Below, in pieces: positions 1 through 7,701 of a stretch of 64,000 nt of DNA. The notes under the pieces were generated by a model, which was not told the origin of the DNA, made no database searches, and saw nothing but the letters and a program-made list of their open reading frames with translations. The translations under genes were made by a program, and so were the position numbers. Origin of the DNA: Halobacillus fulvus (GTDB lineage Bacteria; Bacillota; Bacilli; Bacillales; Halobacillaceae); NCBI GenBank assembly GCA_004078665.1, contig SCFO01000002.1:62001-126000 (forward strand), written 5' to 3'. Position 1 is the first letter of the stretch; the number at the start of each line of letters is the position of its first letter.

Positions 1-604
1 ATCCGAATAGAGGCGTAATTTCGACCGCGAACTTTCCTGCTTCCTGAGCTTCGGCTGCTCGTTGTTGCGAGAGGGTAGCATACTCATCTTGAACGTCACG
101 ATCAATGTCGTAATCCTTGTTCTTATCATCTGTCAAAGCGCCCATCGATTGATTGGTCAAAGAACACCACAACCCATCATGAAGCAACGTATCCTTAAGC
201 TCTGTATGCCCAAGCCCTGACTTCGTACGAACGGGCACAGTGTGTGGGGCGTTGGTCATCGAATCAAACCCACCAATTATGTACGTATCCCCTTCACCGA
301 CTTGAATGCGTCGTGAAGCGTCGGCAATTGTTGCAAGTCCACCTAAACACACGTTATTTAAAGTAATCGCCGGCGTATTGGAATCGATTCCTGCCCCAAC
401 GGCGACTTGGCGAGCTGGGTTCTGCCCCTGCCCTGCCTGGATGACCTGAGCGAGTAGCACACCATCCGCTTTCTTTATTTCAGGATTTCTGTCAGCTAAT
501 GTTCGTAGCGTAATACTTGCTAATTCCGTCCCTGAGAACGAAGCCAATGCGCCTTTCCATTTTCCAAAAGGTGTCCTTGTTCCATCTAAAATTACGATCG
601 CCAT
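1..604 (-). CDS. Acetyl-CoA acetyltransferase (thiolase), N-terminal part
   Basis: Thiolase family; condenses or cleaves acetoacetyl-CoA in the cytoplasm. The first 201 residues are present and the gene runs off the left edge. The start is MAIVILDGTRTPFG and the nucleophile Cys86 lies in NNVCLGG, followed by the family's GGFDSMTNAPH segment. The ATG at 604 has AAAGG 9 nt upstream; an in-frame ATG at 613 is less well placed. Upstream on the same strand lie two SAM riboswitches with terminators, so transcription should depend on low S-adenosylmethionine. Why a thiolase has this control cannot be decided without the downstream genes. The family call is secure, the substrate is not. Confidence 0.93.
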   Translation of the reverse strand, partial: MAIVILDGTRTPFGKWKGALASFSGTELASITLRTLADRNPEIKKADGVLLAQVIQAGQGQNPARQVAVGAGIDSNTPAITLNNVCLGGLATIADASRRIQVGEGDTYIIGGFDSMTNAPHTVPVRTKSGLGHTELKDTLLHDGLWCSLTNQSMGALTDDKNKDYDIDRDVQDEYATLSQQRAAEAQEAGKFAVEITPLFG

Positions 605-643
605 ATGTTTCATCCTTTCTTAATCAGTGGTTCTATAAAACTT

Positions 644-722
644 CAGTATTGGTTTAATCAAGGGGAGATGATTGTCCATGTCCCCGTTCCCGTCCTCCAT
701 GTTCTTTCATGAAAACGGAAAC
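644..722. repeat. Probable solo end of the GTTTCCGT MITE-like repeat
   Basis: Read on the minus strand this shows GTTTCCGT, a 16-nt spacer, then GGAGGACGGGAAC. This matches the end structure of the complete elements at 28492-28658 and 41531-41700 (GTTTCCGT, 15-17 nt, GGAGGAGCGGGAAAT). The other half is missing. It lies between the proximal riboswitch terminator and the thiolase start. Confidence 0.4.
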
Positions 723-741
723 TCACTTCACTATTAATCAA

Positions 742-881
742 TAAAAAAACCTCTTCTGGAAAATAAGAAGAGGATCATCTCTACTTATCTTCCAGGATTG
801 CTCCTGCAGGATTTAGCACCTTATCGTATTCGATAGGTTGCCGGGCATCATCGGGCCAGTCCCTCCGCCGCTCTGGATAAG
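742..881 (-). promoter_or_regulatory. SAM riboswitch (S box), promoter-distal copy, with terminator
   Basis: On the minus strand the P1 strands CTTATC (881-876) and GATAAG (789-784) enclose the S-box core GGAGGGACTGGCCC and GCCCGGCAACC. A hairpin, CCTCTTCT/AGAAGAGG (773-750), followed by seven T residues forms the terminator. It is the second of two tandem copies and the one nearer the thiolase. Confidence 0.95.
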
Positions 882-892
882 CTTGCTTATGA

Positions 893-1046
893 AATTAAAA
901 AGCCTCTCTACCGTAATAGTAGAGAGGCAAGAAATTTAAATTTCTCTTATCTTCCCGAGCGTTCACTCAGTAGGATTTGGCACCTTGCTACATACGTAGC
1001 GGTTGCCGGGTTTCACAGGGCCAGTCCCTCCACCTCTCTGGATAAG
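893..1046 (-). promoter_or_regulatory. SAM riboswitch (S box), promoter-proximal copy, with terminator
   Basis: On the minus strand the P1 strands are CTTATC (1046-1041) and GATAAG (951-946). The core contains GGTGGAGGGACTGGCCC and AAACCCGGCAACC. The terminator stem GCCTCTCTA/TAGAGAGGC (928-902) is followed by a T run. Core motifs are conserved with the distal copy, but the P3 and terminator stems differ, so the duplication is not recent. Confidence 0.96.
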
Positions 1047-1073
1047 ATATCGTCCGTTATGGAATTAATGGTA

Positions 1074-1102
1074 ATCATAGCAAGGAAAGAATCGGCTGTC
1101 AA
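1074..1102 (-). promoter_or_regulatory. Sigma-A promoter for the riboswitch-thiolase transcript
   Basis: Read leftward: TTGACA (1102-1097), a 17-bp spacer, then TATGAT (1079-1074). The transcript would start about 20 nt before the first aptamer. Confidence 0.85.
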
Positions 1103-1177
1103 CGAAATAAAAAGAAAAATTAGAAAACTCAAATTATCTTATTTCCGATATGTGAAGATATGCCCATTGATTCTAAA

Positions 1178-1297
1178 TTATGAATAATCCCTGCGATTAT
1201 AATCATCCGATTTGTGGCGTGAGGACGGGGCGCCGAGAAAAGCACGGACGACGCCAATCAGGATGAATACGACGACGATTCCTATCGCTGCTCCCAC
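1178..1297 (-). CDS. Small single-pass membrane protein, 39 aa
   Basis: Short leftward gene with a GTG start at 1297 and a strong GGAGGTGA site six bases upstream. An in-frame ATG (1312) lies in front of that site and is not preferred. The product has one N-terminal membrane segment (AAIGIVVVFILIGVV) and a charged tail ending SDDYNRRDYS. I do not recognise the family. The coding signal is the strong ribosome site, the hydrophobic segment and the clean stop. It lies between the riboswitch promoter and the rightward gene at 1580. Confidence 0.6.
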   Translation of the reverse strand: MGAAIGIVVVFILIGVVRAFLGAPSSRHKSDDYNRRDYS

Positions 1298-1579
1298 TTT
1301 GATCACCTCCATTTTGTGAGGACGTACGTGTCTTTTTGAATAGCTTAACATTATATGCCATTATTTGTCTAAATATTCAGTGATTATGAAGGTGTCTAGA
1401 AAATTTATTAAGGATGGTTTGCATAAGTTAAGAGTCTTATAATGGTGTTTTTTTCGTATGGTACAATTTAGAAAAAGAAGTTTGGTCGAGATGATCAAAT
1501 TTCTATTATGGATGTATTTTTGATTCTTCTATAAGACTATGTGACAGTTGTGGCTATGCAGGAAAGCAGGGGATTTGGA

Positions 1580-1990
1580 ATGATGGAATGGATTCAGAAT
1601 CAAGAAGAATTTTATATTATCCTTTATGGCCTCATTTTATTATGGATCAATATCGGTTACTTGAAAGATTACAAGAAAATCAAAGCAGGCCTCGAAGGTA
1701 TTTCTTCTGAGGAGGAGTTGCAACTCAATCCGAATTCGTTATCTCTGACGATCCTCGCATTGATTTTCAATTTTTTCCGCAGATGGCTCATGTATCTACT
1801 AGCTGTCATGATGACAGGGAGCCTGTTTGTTACCGCTATTTCCGTTGTTTTGTTCGTAGGCGGTTTATACGATAGTTTGTTTAACTACAGTCTGGCACGG
1901 GTGAGGGATTCTAAGATCGGTTTGTATTTGGCAATTGCGGATATTTTTTATGTTGCGATTTTCATTGTGTATGTGGTTTTGACCTGGTAG
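1580..1990 (+). CDS. Hypothetical membrane protein, 136 aa
   Basis: Three to four hydrophobic segments: FYIILYGLILLWINIGYL near the N-terminus, then LMYLLAVMMTGSLFVTAIS, a short VVLFVGGLYD stretch, and a last IADIFYVAIFIVYVVL. A GTG at 1541 is in frame, but the tandem ATGs at 1580/1583 behind a GGGGA stretch start closer to the membrane domain, so 1580 is used. No family recognised and no catalytic motif seen. It probably begins a rightward run of small membrane proteins. Confidence 0.6.
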   Translation: MMEWIQNQEEFYIILYGLILLWINIGYLKDYKKIKAGLEGISSEEELQLNPNSLSLTILALIFNFFRRWLMYLLAVMMTGSLFVTAISVVLFVGGLYDSLFNYSLARVRDSKIGLYLAIADIFYVAIFIVYVVLTW

Positions 1991-2044
1991 GAAAGAGAGA
2001 AGGAACATTAATTTTAATCTAGCTGCATCAAGGGAGGGCTGAGG

Positions 2045-2311
2045 ATGTCTAAAGAGCTTAAGCAACAGTATTTTTTTATGAGCATGTGGTACATCGGCAT
2101 ACTATTTTTACTAATGAGCGGGATAAGGTCCATTCAAACAGGTGATTTCACAACAAATTTTCTACTTTTAATCGGAATCCTGTTTTTAAGCAGTTTTTGG
2201 AACTATGCCGATCAGCGTTTTTTTCCACAAACGAAGGGGAAGCGCATCATTCGGACTGTGTTTATCGTCCTTTTGATTTTACTGTTTATCATCGGTTTAT
2301 TCTTCATCTAA
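2045..2311 (+). CDS. Small membrane protein, 88 aa
   Basis: The ATG at 2045 follows GGGAGGGCTGAGG. Three hydrophobic segments fill most of the protein (YFFMSMWYIGILFLLMSG, NFLLLIGILFLSSFW, TVFIVLLILLFIIGLFFI), with a short basic loop RFFPQTKGKR before the last. No known family recognised. It ends 40 bp before the acetyltransferase gene and probably shares its transcript. Confidence 0.6.
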   Translation: MSKELKQQYFFMSMWYIGILFLLMSGIRSIQTGDFTTNFLLLIGILFLSSFWNYADQRFFPQTKGKRIIRTVFIVLLILLFIIGLFFI

Positions 2312-2351
2312 TAGTAGGGTATGGGAGTCGATACAAGACAGGGGGCATTGT

Positions 2352-2843
2352 ATGATTACCACAAGTCGATGTGTGCTTAAAACCGTTAAGCTGTCCGACT
2401 ATGAAGGCATAAAAGAACTTTACCAGAACAAAGAAGTCAGAGAATTTCTTGGTGGAACAAAAGAGGAAGAAGCGATAAAAGAAATCATTGATAACGTCAC
2501 TCAATCAGGGCACGATACATGTTATTGTAGTGTGAGAGAAAAGCGCACCAATGAGTTTATAGGACTGATTTCGTTAGACACTCATCATTCCGGTCACGAT
2601 ACGGAGGTCTCCTATCAGTTTCTTCCGAAGTGGTGGGGAAGTGGATATGCCACAGAAGTCGTCGGTGAAATCACCAGGTTTGCACTGGAAAAATGGGAGC
2701 TGCCTAGAATAGTGGCGGAAACGCAGACAGCTAACCGGCGTTCCTGTAAGCTTTTAGAACGAGTTGGGATGAAAGTGATCGACTCGTATCCAAGGTTCGG
2801 TGCTGATCAATCACTTTATGCTCTGAATCGTGTTTCTACATAA
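2352..2843 (+). CDS. GNAT acetyltransferase, RimJ/RimL type
   Basis: Cytoplasmic N-acetyltransferase of 163 aa with the layout of the RimJ/RimL branch: an N-terminal beta strand (TTSRCVLKTVKLSDY), a middle segment EVSYQFLPKWWGSGYATE in which WGSGYATE is the acetyl-CoA loop, and the C-terminal TQTANRRSCKLLERVGM characteristic of this branch. The family is known to acetylate protein N-termini, amino sugars or small molecules; the substrate here is unknown. ATG at 2352 behind AGGGGGC. The next gene follows after 14 bp. Confidence 0.85.
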   Translation: MITTSRCVLKTVKLSDYEGIKELYQNKEVREFLGGTKEEEAIKEIIDNVTQSGHDTCYCSVREKRTNEFIGLISLDTHHSGHDTEVSYQFLPKWWGSGYATEVVGEITRFALEKWELPRIVAETQTANRRSCKLLERVGMKVIDSYPRFGADQSLYALNRVST

Positions 2844-2857
2844 GAAAGGGAGATTTT

Positions 2858-3301
2858 ATGGTCTATCATGCCAAAACCCCTCAAAAACTTTTATTATTTT
2901 ATCTATTCCTGGTCGCCTTTCTCGCGATCACAAGCGGCTTTTCCGGATGGGCATTGGTCATTTGTCTAATGTTCCTAACGTTTATCGTGTCTGGCATATT
3001 TACTACCTTTAAGGTGACGATCAAGAACAATAAGCTGACCTATCAGATCTTCGTATTTAAACGGAAGATTTATAGCAAAACGGTCCTCCCGGAAAACATT
3101 CAAAGCATTCATTTCAAGCGGGCAGGATGGGTCACCAAAGCTGCGATCATCCATGTGAAAAAAGGCGCGAATCTGCGCGTGATTGGGTTTACCCCGGAGC
3201 GGGTGTATGGAGATTTACAGAGCTTTGCTGAGCAGTATGAGGTGGCGGTGCGAAAGTCCAAAGATTATTTGATTTTGGATCGTAGTAGGATAGATTACTA
3301 A
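2858..3301 (+). CDS. Membrane protein with PH-like domain, 147 aa
   Basis: Two adjacent N-terminal membrane segments (LLLFYLFLVAFLAIT and WALVICLMFLTFIVSGIF) are followed by a beta-rich cytoplasmic part of about 90 residues that reads like a bacterial pleckstrin-homology domain (FKVTIKNNKLTYQIFVF, then TVLPENIQSIHF and GFTPERVYGDLQSF). Domain assignment is by pattern only. The ATG at 2858 has AGGGAGA upstream. The gene probably belongs to one transcript with its neighbours on both sides. Confidence 0.6.
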   Translation: MVYHAKTPQKLLLFYLFLVAFLAITSGFSGWALVICLMFLTFIVSGIFTTFKVTIKNNKLTYQIFVFKRKIYSKTVLPENIQSIHFKRAGWVTKAAIIHVKKGANLRVIGFTPERVYGDLQSFAEQYEVAVRKSKDYLILDRSRIDY

Positions 3302-3328
3302 GTCCAATTTCAAAGAGGAGCGGTATGG

Positions 3329-3580
3329 ATGAAAAAGAAAACAGCCATCCTGTCGATCGTGTTATTCGGAATCAACATCATTTTTTGTTTGCTGACTCTG
3401 ATCGGCTATGACGAATTTCTGCTTCCTGTGGCTATCCTTTCCTTTACCGGGTTTCTAGTCGCTCTTTTCTCTAAAAAAGGACGCTATCGAAATATCGGAT
3501 TGATGGGAAACTTGGGCATCGTGTTTATGACGCTAATCCTCCCTTTCATTGTGACGGTCTTTTTCTGGAATAGCCCTTAA
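3329..3580 (+). CDS. Small membrane protein, 83 aa
   Basis: The ATG at 3329 follows AGAGGAGCGG. Three hydrophobic segments (AILSIVLFGINIIFCLLTLI, LPVAILSFTGFLVALF, GIVFMTLILPFIVTVFF) with a basic loop SKKGRYRN between the second and third. No family recognised. The following gene starts 31 bp downstream. Confidence 0.6.
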   Translation: MKKKTAILSIVLFGINIIFCLLTLIGYDEFLLPVAILSFTGFLVALFSKKGRYRNIGLMGNLGIVFMTLILPFIVTVFFWNSP

Positions 3581-3610
3581 ATATAGGACACTTTTATAGG
3601 AGGATGCAAG

Positions 3611-4642
3611 GTGAAAACAAACAACCATTTATTGAACGAAATGATACAAAATGTAACCCATCCGATCGACTTCTCAGGCGTGGTGTATGTGAAACGAGGA
3701 GAAGAAACCCTCGCGAACACGGCTTTCGGATATGCAGATAGGGCGGAAAAGAGGTTGAACACGCCTGACACACGCTTCGGCTCCGCATCAGGCAGCAAGC
3801 TGTTTACGGTAATTGGAATTGCCCAGCTCGTCGACAAGGGGCTAATTGCGTTTGATACGCGCCTGACCGACTGCCTCGCCATCGATTTTCCTAACTTCGA
3901 TCCAGCCATTACGATTCACCATCTGTTGACCCATACATCCGGCATTCCGGATTATTTTGATGAAGAGGTCATGGAAGATTTCGAGGACTTGTGGAAGGAG
4001 CGTCCCGTCTATCAGATGACGTCGCCGGAGGATTTTTTGCCCCTTTTTCAAGAAGGTGCGATGCAGTTTGAGCCCGGTGAAAGGTTCCATTATAATAATG
4101 CTGGTTTTATCCTGTTGGGACTGATCATCGAAGAGCAGACTGGTCGTGCGTTTTCGGATTATATTGAATCGGAAGTGTTCTGTAAGTGTGGAATGTCCGG
4201 TTCTGGTTATTTCGAGCTCGATCAATTGCCTCAGAACACGGCGCTCGGTTACATAGATGAGGAAGAAGACAAGGCGTGGCGGACAAACGTTTACTCGATT
4301 CCGAAAAAAGGGGGAGCGGACGGCGGAGCCTTCGTAACTGCTCCTGACATGGCCAAACTGTGGGAAGCGCTGTTCAACGATACGCTTTTGAACGAGGAAA
4401 CAACGAGAGAGTTGCTGACTCCTCGCATTCAAGTAAACGAAGCGGTTCATCACGGATATGGCATCTGGATGAACAAAAAGGGTGAGGAAGTACACAAATA
4501 TCATGTCATGGGCTATGATCCTGGCGTGCGCTTTCGAGCCGCGTATTACCCGCACTCCAGTCTGAAAATCGTCGTTCTTTCCAACGCAGAAACAGAGCTG
4601 TTTGATTTAGTCCAGAGCATAGAAGAGAACCTTCGCGTTTAA
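3611..4642 (+). CDS. Serine hydrolase of the beta-lactamase (AmpC/EstB) fold
   Basis: 343 aa. Residues 56-64 read SASGSKLFT, giving the SxxK nucleophile motif (SGSK); YNNAGF gives the YxN motif, and HHGYGIW near residue 280 replaces the KTG triad. This pattern fits the class C-like serine hydrolase family (esterases, D-aminopeptidases), most of which are not antibiotic-inactivating. There is no signal peptide, so it is probably cytoplasmic. GTG start at 3611 with AGGAGGATGCAAG upstream. A hairpin at 4630-4655 overlaps the stop. Confidence 0.85.
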   Translation: MKTNNHLLNEMIQNVTHPIDFSGVVYVKRGEETLANTAFGYADRAEKRLNTPDTRFGSASGSKLFTVIGIAQLVDKGLIAFDTRLTDCLAIDFPNFDPAITIHHLLTHTSGIPDYFDEEVMEDFEDLWKERPVYQMTSPEDFLPLFQEGAMQFEPGERFHYNNAGFILLGLIIEEQTGRAFSDYIESEVFCKCGMSGSGYFELDQLPQNTALGYIDEEEDKAWRTNVYSIPKKGGADGGAFVTAPDMAKLWEALFNDTLLNEETTRELLTPRIQVNEAVHHGYGIWMNKKGEEVHKYHVMGYDPGVRFRAAYYPHSSLKIVVLSNAETELFDLVQSIEENLRV

Positions 4643-4655
4643 TGCGGAGGTTTTC
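4630..4655 (+). terminator. Weak terminator after the serine hydrolase gene
   Basis: CCTTCGC/GCGGAGG stem (one G-T pair) followed by TTTT. It overlaps the last codons of the gene. Confidence 0.4.
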
Positions 4656-4772
4656 CCTGACGTGAGAATGCTAAAGAGCCGTTTTTTTATAAAAAATTTT
4701 AATAAAAAGTGATCCATTTTCCGTTTGGTGACGATAGCTTAGCAAAAGATGAACCAAAAGGAGAGATCATTT

Positions 4773-6098
4773 TTGCAGAACATCAAACGAATCTTGATCA
4801 CATTACTAGCTTTTATGATGCTGATGCCTTCGATCGCTATGGCGGACAGTCATGCCACTGTGAAAACTCCGGCCTCTGATTTGAGAGCGACCTTGGATCA
4901 ACTGTTATCGGAACACTTTGTATTAGCGACTACTTACTTAATGAAGGCGTATGATGAAGCGCCAGACCAAGATGCCGTCTGGGAAAAGCTTGATCAGAAT
5001 GCGCAGGATATGACGCCGGCTATCGCTTCTATTTATGGAGACGAGGCGGCTCAGCAGTTCGAAGACATTTTCCGTGGACATAACGATTATGTGGATGGCT
5101 TTGTCGAAGCTGCCAAGAATGACGATGCAGAAGCGCGTCAAATGGCAGAAGCGGAAGTCGAGGAATTCGTCAATGAATTTGGAGGTTTCCTAGCGACTGC
5201 AACAGAAGGTAATCTTCCTGAAGATGCGGCCAAGCAAGTCCTAGAAGCTCATGAGCAGGATGTTGTAAAAGTTTTCGATCACTACGTAAATGAAGAATAT
5301 CAGGAGGCTTACCAGGCTTTCCGCGAAGGGTTCAATCGTATGTTTGACATCAGCAAGGCTTTGTCTTCTGCGATTGTGACACAAATGCCAGAGAAGTTTG
5401 AGCAGACAAAAGCCGATACACCGGCAGCTGACCTCCGTTCAAACCTGAATGCTCTTGCATCTGAACACTTTGCACTTGCCGTGCTTGAAATGCAGAAAGG
5501 CTATGACCAGGCGGCAGATTATGATTTTGTCACTTGGGCTGAAAACGAACATACGAGTGACTTCAAGGCTGCAATTGCTTCCCTTTATGGTGAAGAAGGC
5601 GCCGTACAATTTGAAAAAGTATGGCAGCAGGATCACATTACGGCCCAGTCTGAGATTGTAACCGCAGCACTTGAAGAGGATGAAGAAGCGCGTCAAATGG
5701 CAGAAGAAAATCTGATGATGTTTGCTGAAGACTTCGGTGCGTTCCTAGCAACAGCAACTGAAGGAAACCTTCCGGAAGATGCAGCAAAAGAAGCCGTGTG
5801 GCAGCATGAGGAACAGGTGCTGAATACATTCGATGCTTATGTTGACGGAGATTATACGAAGGCTTATGACCACTTCCGTGAAGGCTATGGTTTCATGTTC
5901 GGCATCGGAGAAACACTTGGAGATGCCATCGTGAAGCAAATGCCGGACCAGTTTGAACAGGACATGATGCCTGAGCAAATGCCTGACACAGGTATGGGTG
6001 GCATGAGTGATGGGATCACGACATGGATGTGGGCTGCCTTTGGAGTGCTGGCAGTTGTCGCAGCTGGTGCCTTGTATCGTAAACAGACGAATTCATAA
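4773..6098 (+). CDS. Secreted cell-wall protein, duplicated helical domain, MPDTG sorting signal
   Basis: Probable sortase substrate. Counted from an in-frame ATG at 4749 it has 449 residues, but that ATG has no ribosome site; the TTG at 4773 has AAAGGAGAG eight bases upstream and is preferred (441 aa). A signal peptide (ILITLLAFMMLMPSIAMADS) leads to two copies of an acidic all-helical domain of about 175 residues; both contain DLR..L..L.SEHF.LA, AIASLYGEE, EEARQMAE, FLATATEGNLPEDAAK and a late HE/HY pair. The C-terminus has MPDTG, a membrane segment and a short basic tail, the layout of sortase-anchored proteins. A sortase gene follows after 39 bp. The domain's function is unknown to me. 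Confidence 0.85.
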   Translation: MQNIKRILITLLAFMMLMPSIAMADSHATVKTPASDLRATLDQLLSEHFVLATTYLMKAYDEAPDQDAVWEKLDQNAQDMTPAIASIYGDEAAQQFEDIFRGHNDYVDGFVEAAKNDDAEARQMAEAEVEEFVNEFGGFLATATEGNLPEDAAKQVLEAHEQDVVKVFDHYVNEEYQEAYQAFREGFNRMFDISKALSSAIVTQMPEKFEQTKADTPAADLRSNLNALASEHFALAVLEMQKGYDQAADYDFVTWAENEHTSDFKAAIASLYGEEGAVQFEKVWQQDHITAQSEIVTAALEEDEEARQMAEENLMMFAEDFGAFLATATEGNLPEDAAKEAVWQHEEQVLNTFDAYVDGDYTKAYDHFREGYGFMFGIGETLGDAIVKQMPDQFEQDMMPEQMPDTGMGGMSDGITTWMWAAFGVLAVVAAGALYRKQTNS

Positions 6099-6137
6099 TT
6101 TGGGATAGAATATTTTTCCTGACAGGAGGTGATGGCA

Positions 6138-7112
6138 ATGAAGCGGGATTGGATCTGGTATTTCAGTGTGATGGGCTTGATTGCCCTCTTCCTGATCCTT
6201 TATGAAACGAACGTCTTTGCGAACTTGACGAAAGAAGATACCGAGGTTGTCCGGGTCGAAAATCCACAAGCCGCCTCTGATGCTACGGAGCAGGAGGAGG
6301 AACAGGAAGAGATTCTCGACGGAGAATTTACGGTGATCAACAAAGAGAAAAACATGAAGGACGAGGAAGTCGTAAAAAATGAACGGCAAGCGGAAGATGG
6401 GATTATTCCAAGCAGAATCAGCATCCCAGCGATTGACGTGGATGCTTCTGTGGAAGAAGTCGGCATCTTGGACAATGGCGAGATGGGTGTTCCCGAAGAT
6501 CCGATGAAAGCCGGTTGGTTCGAACCTGGCACTCAGCCCGGAAACAGAGGCAACTCGGTCATTGCCGGGCACGTGGACAGTCGTACAGGCCCGGCCGTCT
6601 TTTATCACCTCGATCAGCTGAAAAAGGGGGATGAAATCACGGTGACGGGAGAGGATGGCGAAGAAAAGACGTACGTTGTCCAGAAGCTCGAGAGTTACCC
6701 GGAAAATCAGTCGCCAATTGAGCAGATCTTCGGATCGACCAACGAAAAACGCCTCAACCTGATTACGTGCACCGGTGAATTCATTCGCGATCAAGGTGGT
6801 CACCAAGATCGACTGGTCGTCTACTCGACTTTGAAAGAACCGGTAGAAGAAGTAGAAGTGCCCACGAATGTCAAAGTGAGCGGTGCTTTCGTCACTTGGC
6901 ACGCTGTCAGAAGTGACAACGTCGTCGGCTACCGTGTGTATGAAAGCAGAGATGATGGAGAGACATTTGAAAAAGTCGCCAGCATCTCCCAGCACGAACG
7001 TAAAGCTTATTCGGAATCAAAGGCAGGAGAGTACCAATATTATGTCACAGCCGTAGATCAGCAAGGAAATGAATCGGCGCCCTCCTCCATCGCGATGGGT
7101 TCATATAAATAA
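6138..7112 (+). CDS. Sortase (class D/F-like) with C-terminal fibronectin type III domain
   Basis: Membrane transpeptidase predicted to attach the preceding protein to the cell wall. 324 aa: N-terminal anchor (YFSVMGLIALFLILYE), an acidic linker (residues 32-90), a sortase domain (about 91-232) with catalytic His145 in IAGHVDSR, Cys211 in LITCTGEF and Arg225 in HQDRLVVYS, then a 85-residue beta domain (VPTNVKVSGAFVTWHAV, GYRVYESRDDGETFEKV, YYVTAVDQQGNES) that reads as fibronectin type III. The added C-terminal domain is unusual, since class D/F sortases normally end soon after the Arg. Start 6138 is chosen for its spacing from AGGAGG. A terminator follows. Confidence 0.9.
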   Translation: MKRDWIWYFSVMGLIALFLILYETNVFANLTKEDTEVVRVENPQAASDATEQEEEQEEILDGEFTVINKEKNMKDEEVVKNERQAEDGIIPSRISIPAIDVDASVEEVGILDNGEMGVPEDPMKAGWFEPGTQPGNRGNSVIAGHVDSRTGPAVFYHLDQLKKGDEITVTGEDGEEKTYVVQKLESYPENQSPIEQIFGSTNEKRLNLITCTGEFIRDQGGHQDRLVVYSTLKEPVEEVEVPTNVKVSGAFVTWHAVRSDNVVGYRVYESRDDGETFEKVASISQHERKAYSESKAGEYQYYVTAVDQQGNESAPSSIAMGSYK

Positions 7113-7118
7113 AGGAAG

Positions 7119-7143
7119 CCACCGGTATGCGCCGGTGGTTTTC
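7119..7143 (+). terminator. Terminator of the sortase operon
   Basis: Perfect stem CCACCGG/CCGGTGG with a TTTTCTT tail, eight bases after the stop. Confidence 0.85.
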
Positions 7144-7259
7144 TTATGGGCTATTTTTGATGATGAGAGGGTCGGGAAATTTACAATTGAAACCATATCC
7201 TTTTTCATACGTACCTATAGTAAACAGAGAAAATGGTGTTGTCTCAAGGAGGGTTCAAC

Positions 7260-7424
7260 ATGAAGACGTACGAATATAAAGTGGAGCATATGGAAATACA
7301 GATCCGATTTACCCAAGACTTCGTCGACCGGATGGAAGAGAAGCTGAATGGGTTCGGTGAAGACGGATGGGAGCTTGCGGGAGTGAACGGGACGGTATTT
7401 TATTTTAAAAGAGAGGTACGATGA
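7260..7424 (+). CDS. DUF4177-like small protein, 54 aa
   Basis: MKTYEYKVEHMEI at the start and LNGFGEDGWELAGVNG in the middle are the typical pattern of the DUF4177 family, short soluble proteins of unknown function in Firmicutes. The ATG at 7260 has AAGGAGGG upstream. It ends one base before the GTG of the zinc-ribbon gene, so the two are probably translated together. Confidence 0.7.
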   Translation: MKTYEYKVEHMEIQIRFTQDFVDRMEEKLNGFGEDGWELAGVNGTVFYFKREVR

Positions 7425-7425
7425 A

Positions 7426-7665
7426 GTGATGATTCAGGTTTTAAAAGATGTCTTTGGATCAAAAAAAGAATTTAAATGTAAGTGCTGCGAGAAAACCATC
7501 GAAACGAATGAAAAATGCTGGGTGAACTGGAAGCTGCCACCGAGCCATCACAAAGCCCAGACAATGCCAAGAAAAGAATTCGAACTCGATAACGTAGACA
7601 TGATCTGCATGTCCTGCGCCAGCAAAATTTTAAATGAAATCGAAGGGAAGGATTTATTTGAATAG
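7426..7665 (+). CDS. Small zinc-ribbon-like protein, 79 aa
   Basis: Two cysteine pairs (FKCKCCEKTI near residue 18 and ICMSCASKI near residue 61) should bind one structural zinc. No other domain and no membrane segment. GTG 7426 (GAGAGG nine bases upstream) or ATG 7429 could start it. A 30-bp dispersed repeat begins at its last base and separates it from fosB. Function unknown. Confidence 0.65.
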   Translation: MMIQVLKDVFGSKKEFKCKCCEKTIETNEKCWVNWKLPPSHHKAQTMPRKEFELDNVDMICMSCASKILNEIEGKDLFE

Positions 7666-7694
7666 GGACAGTTGGGGACGGTTCTCAGCGTCCC
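7665..7694. repeat. Dispersed 30-bp repeat, single copy (CAGCG subtype)
   Basis: Begins GGGACAGTTGGGGACGG and ends CTCAGCGTCCC. It abuts the stop of the upstream gene and reaches within seven bases of the fosB start codon. Confidence 0.9.
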
Positions 7695-7701
7695 ACTTGT
7701 T

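Noticed and set aside
3842-4555. 237-codon open frame antisense to the serine hydrolase gene
   Set aside because: Shadow of a gene with clear catalytic motifs; no start signal.
3611-4642. True class C beta-lactamase (AmpC)
   Set aside because: No signal peptide and no KTG motif; fits the broader serine hydrolase family.
6093-6995. 300-codon open frame antisense to the sortase gene
   Set aside because: It mirrors the sortase frame, has no ribosome site, and its translation is unlike any protein pattern (rich in F, H and R).
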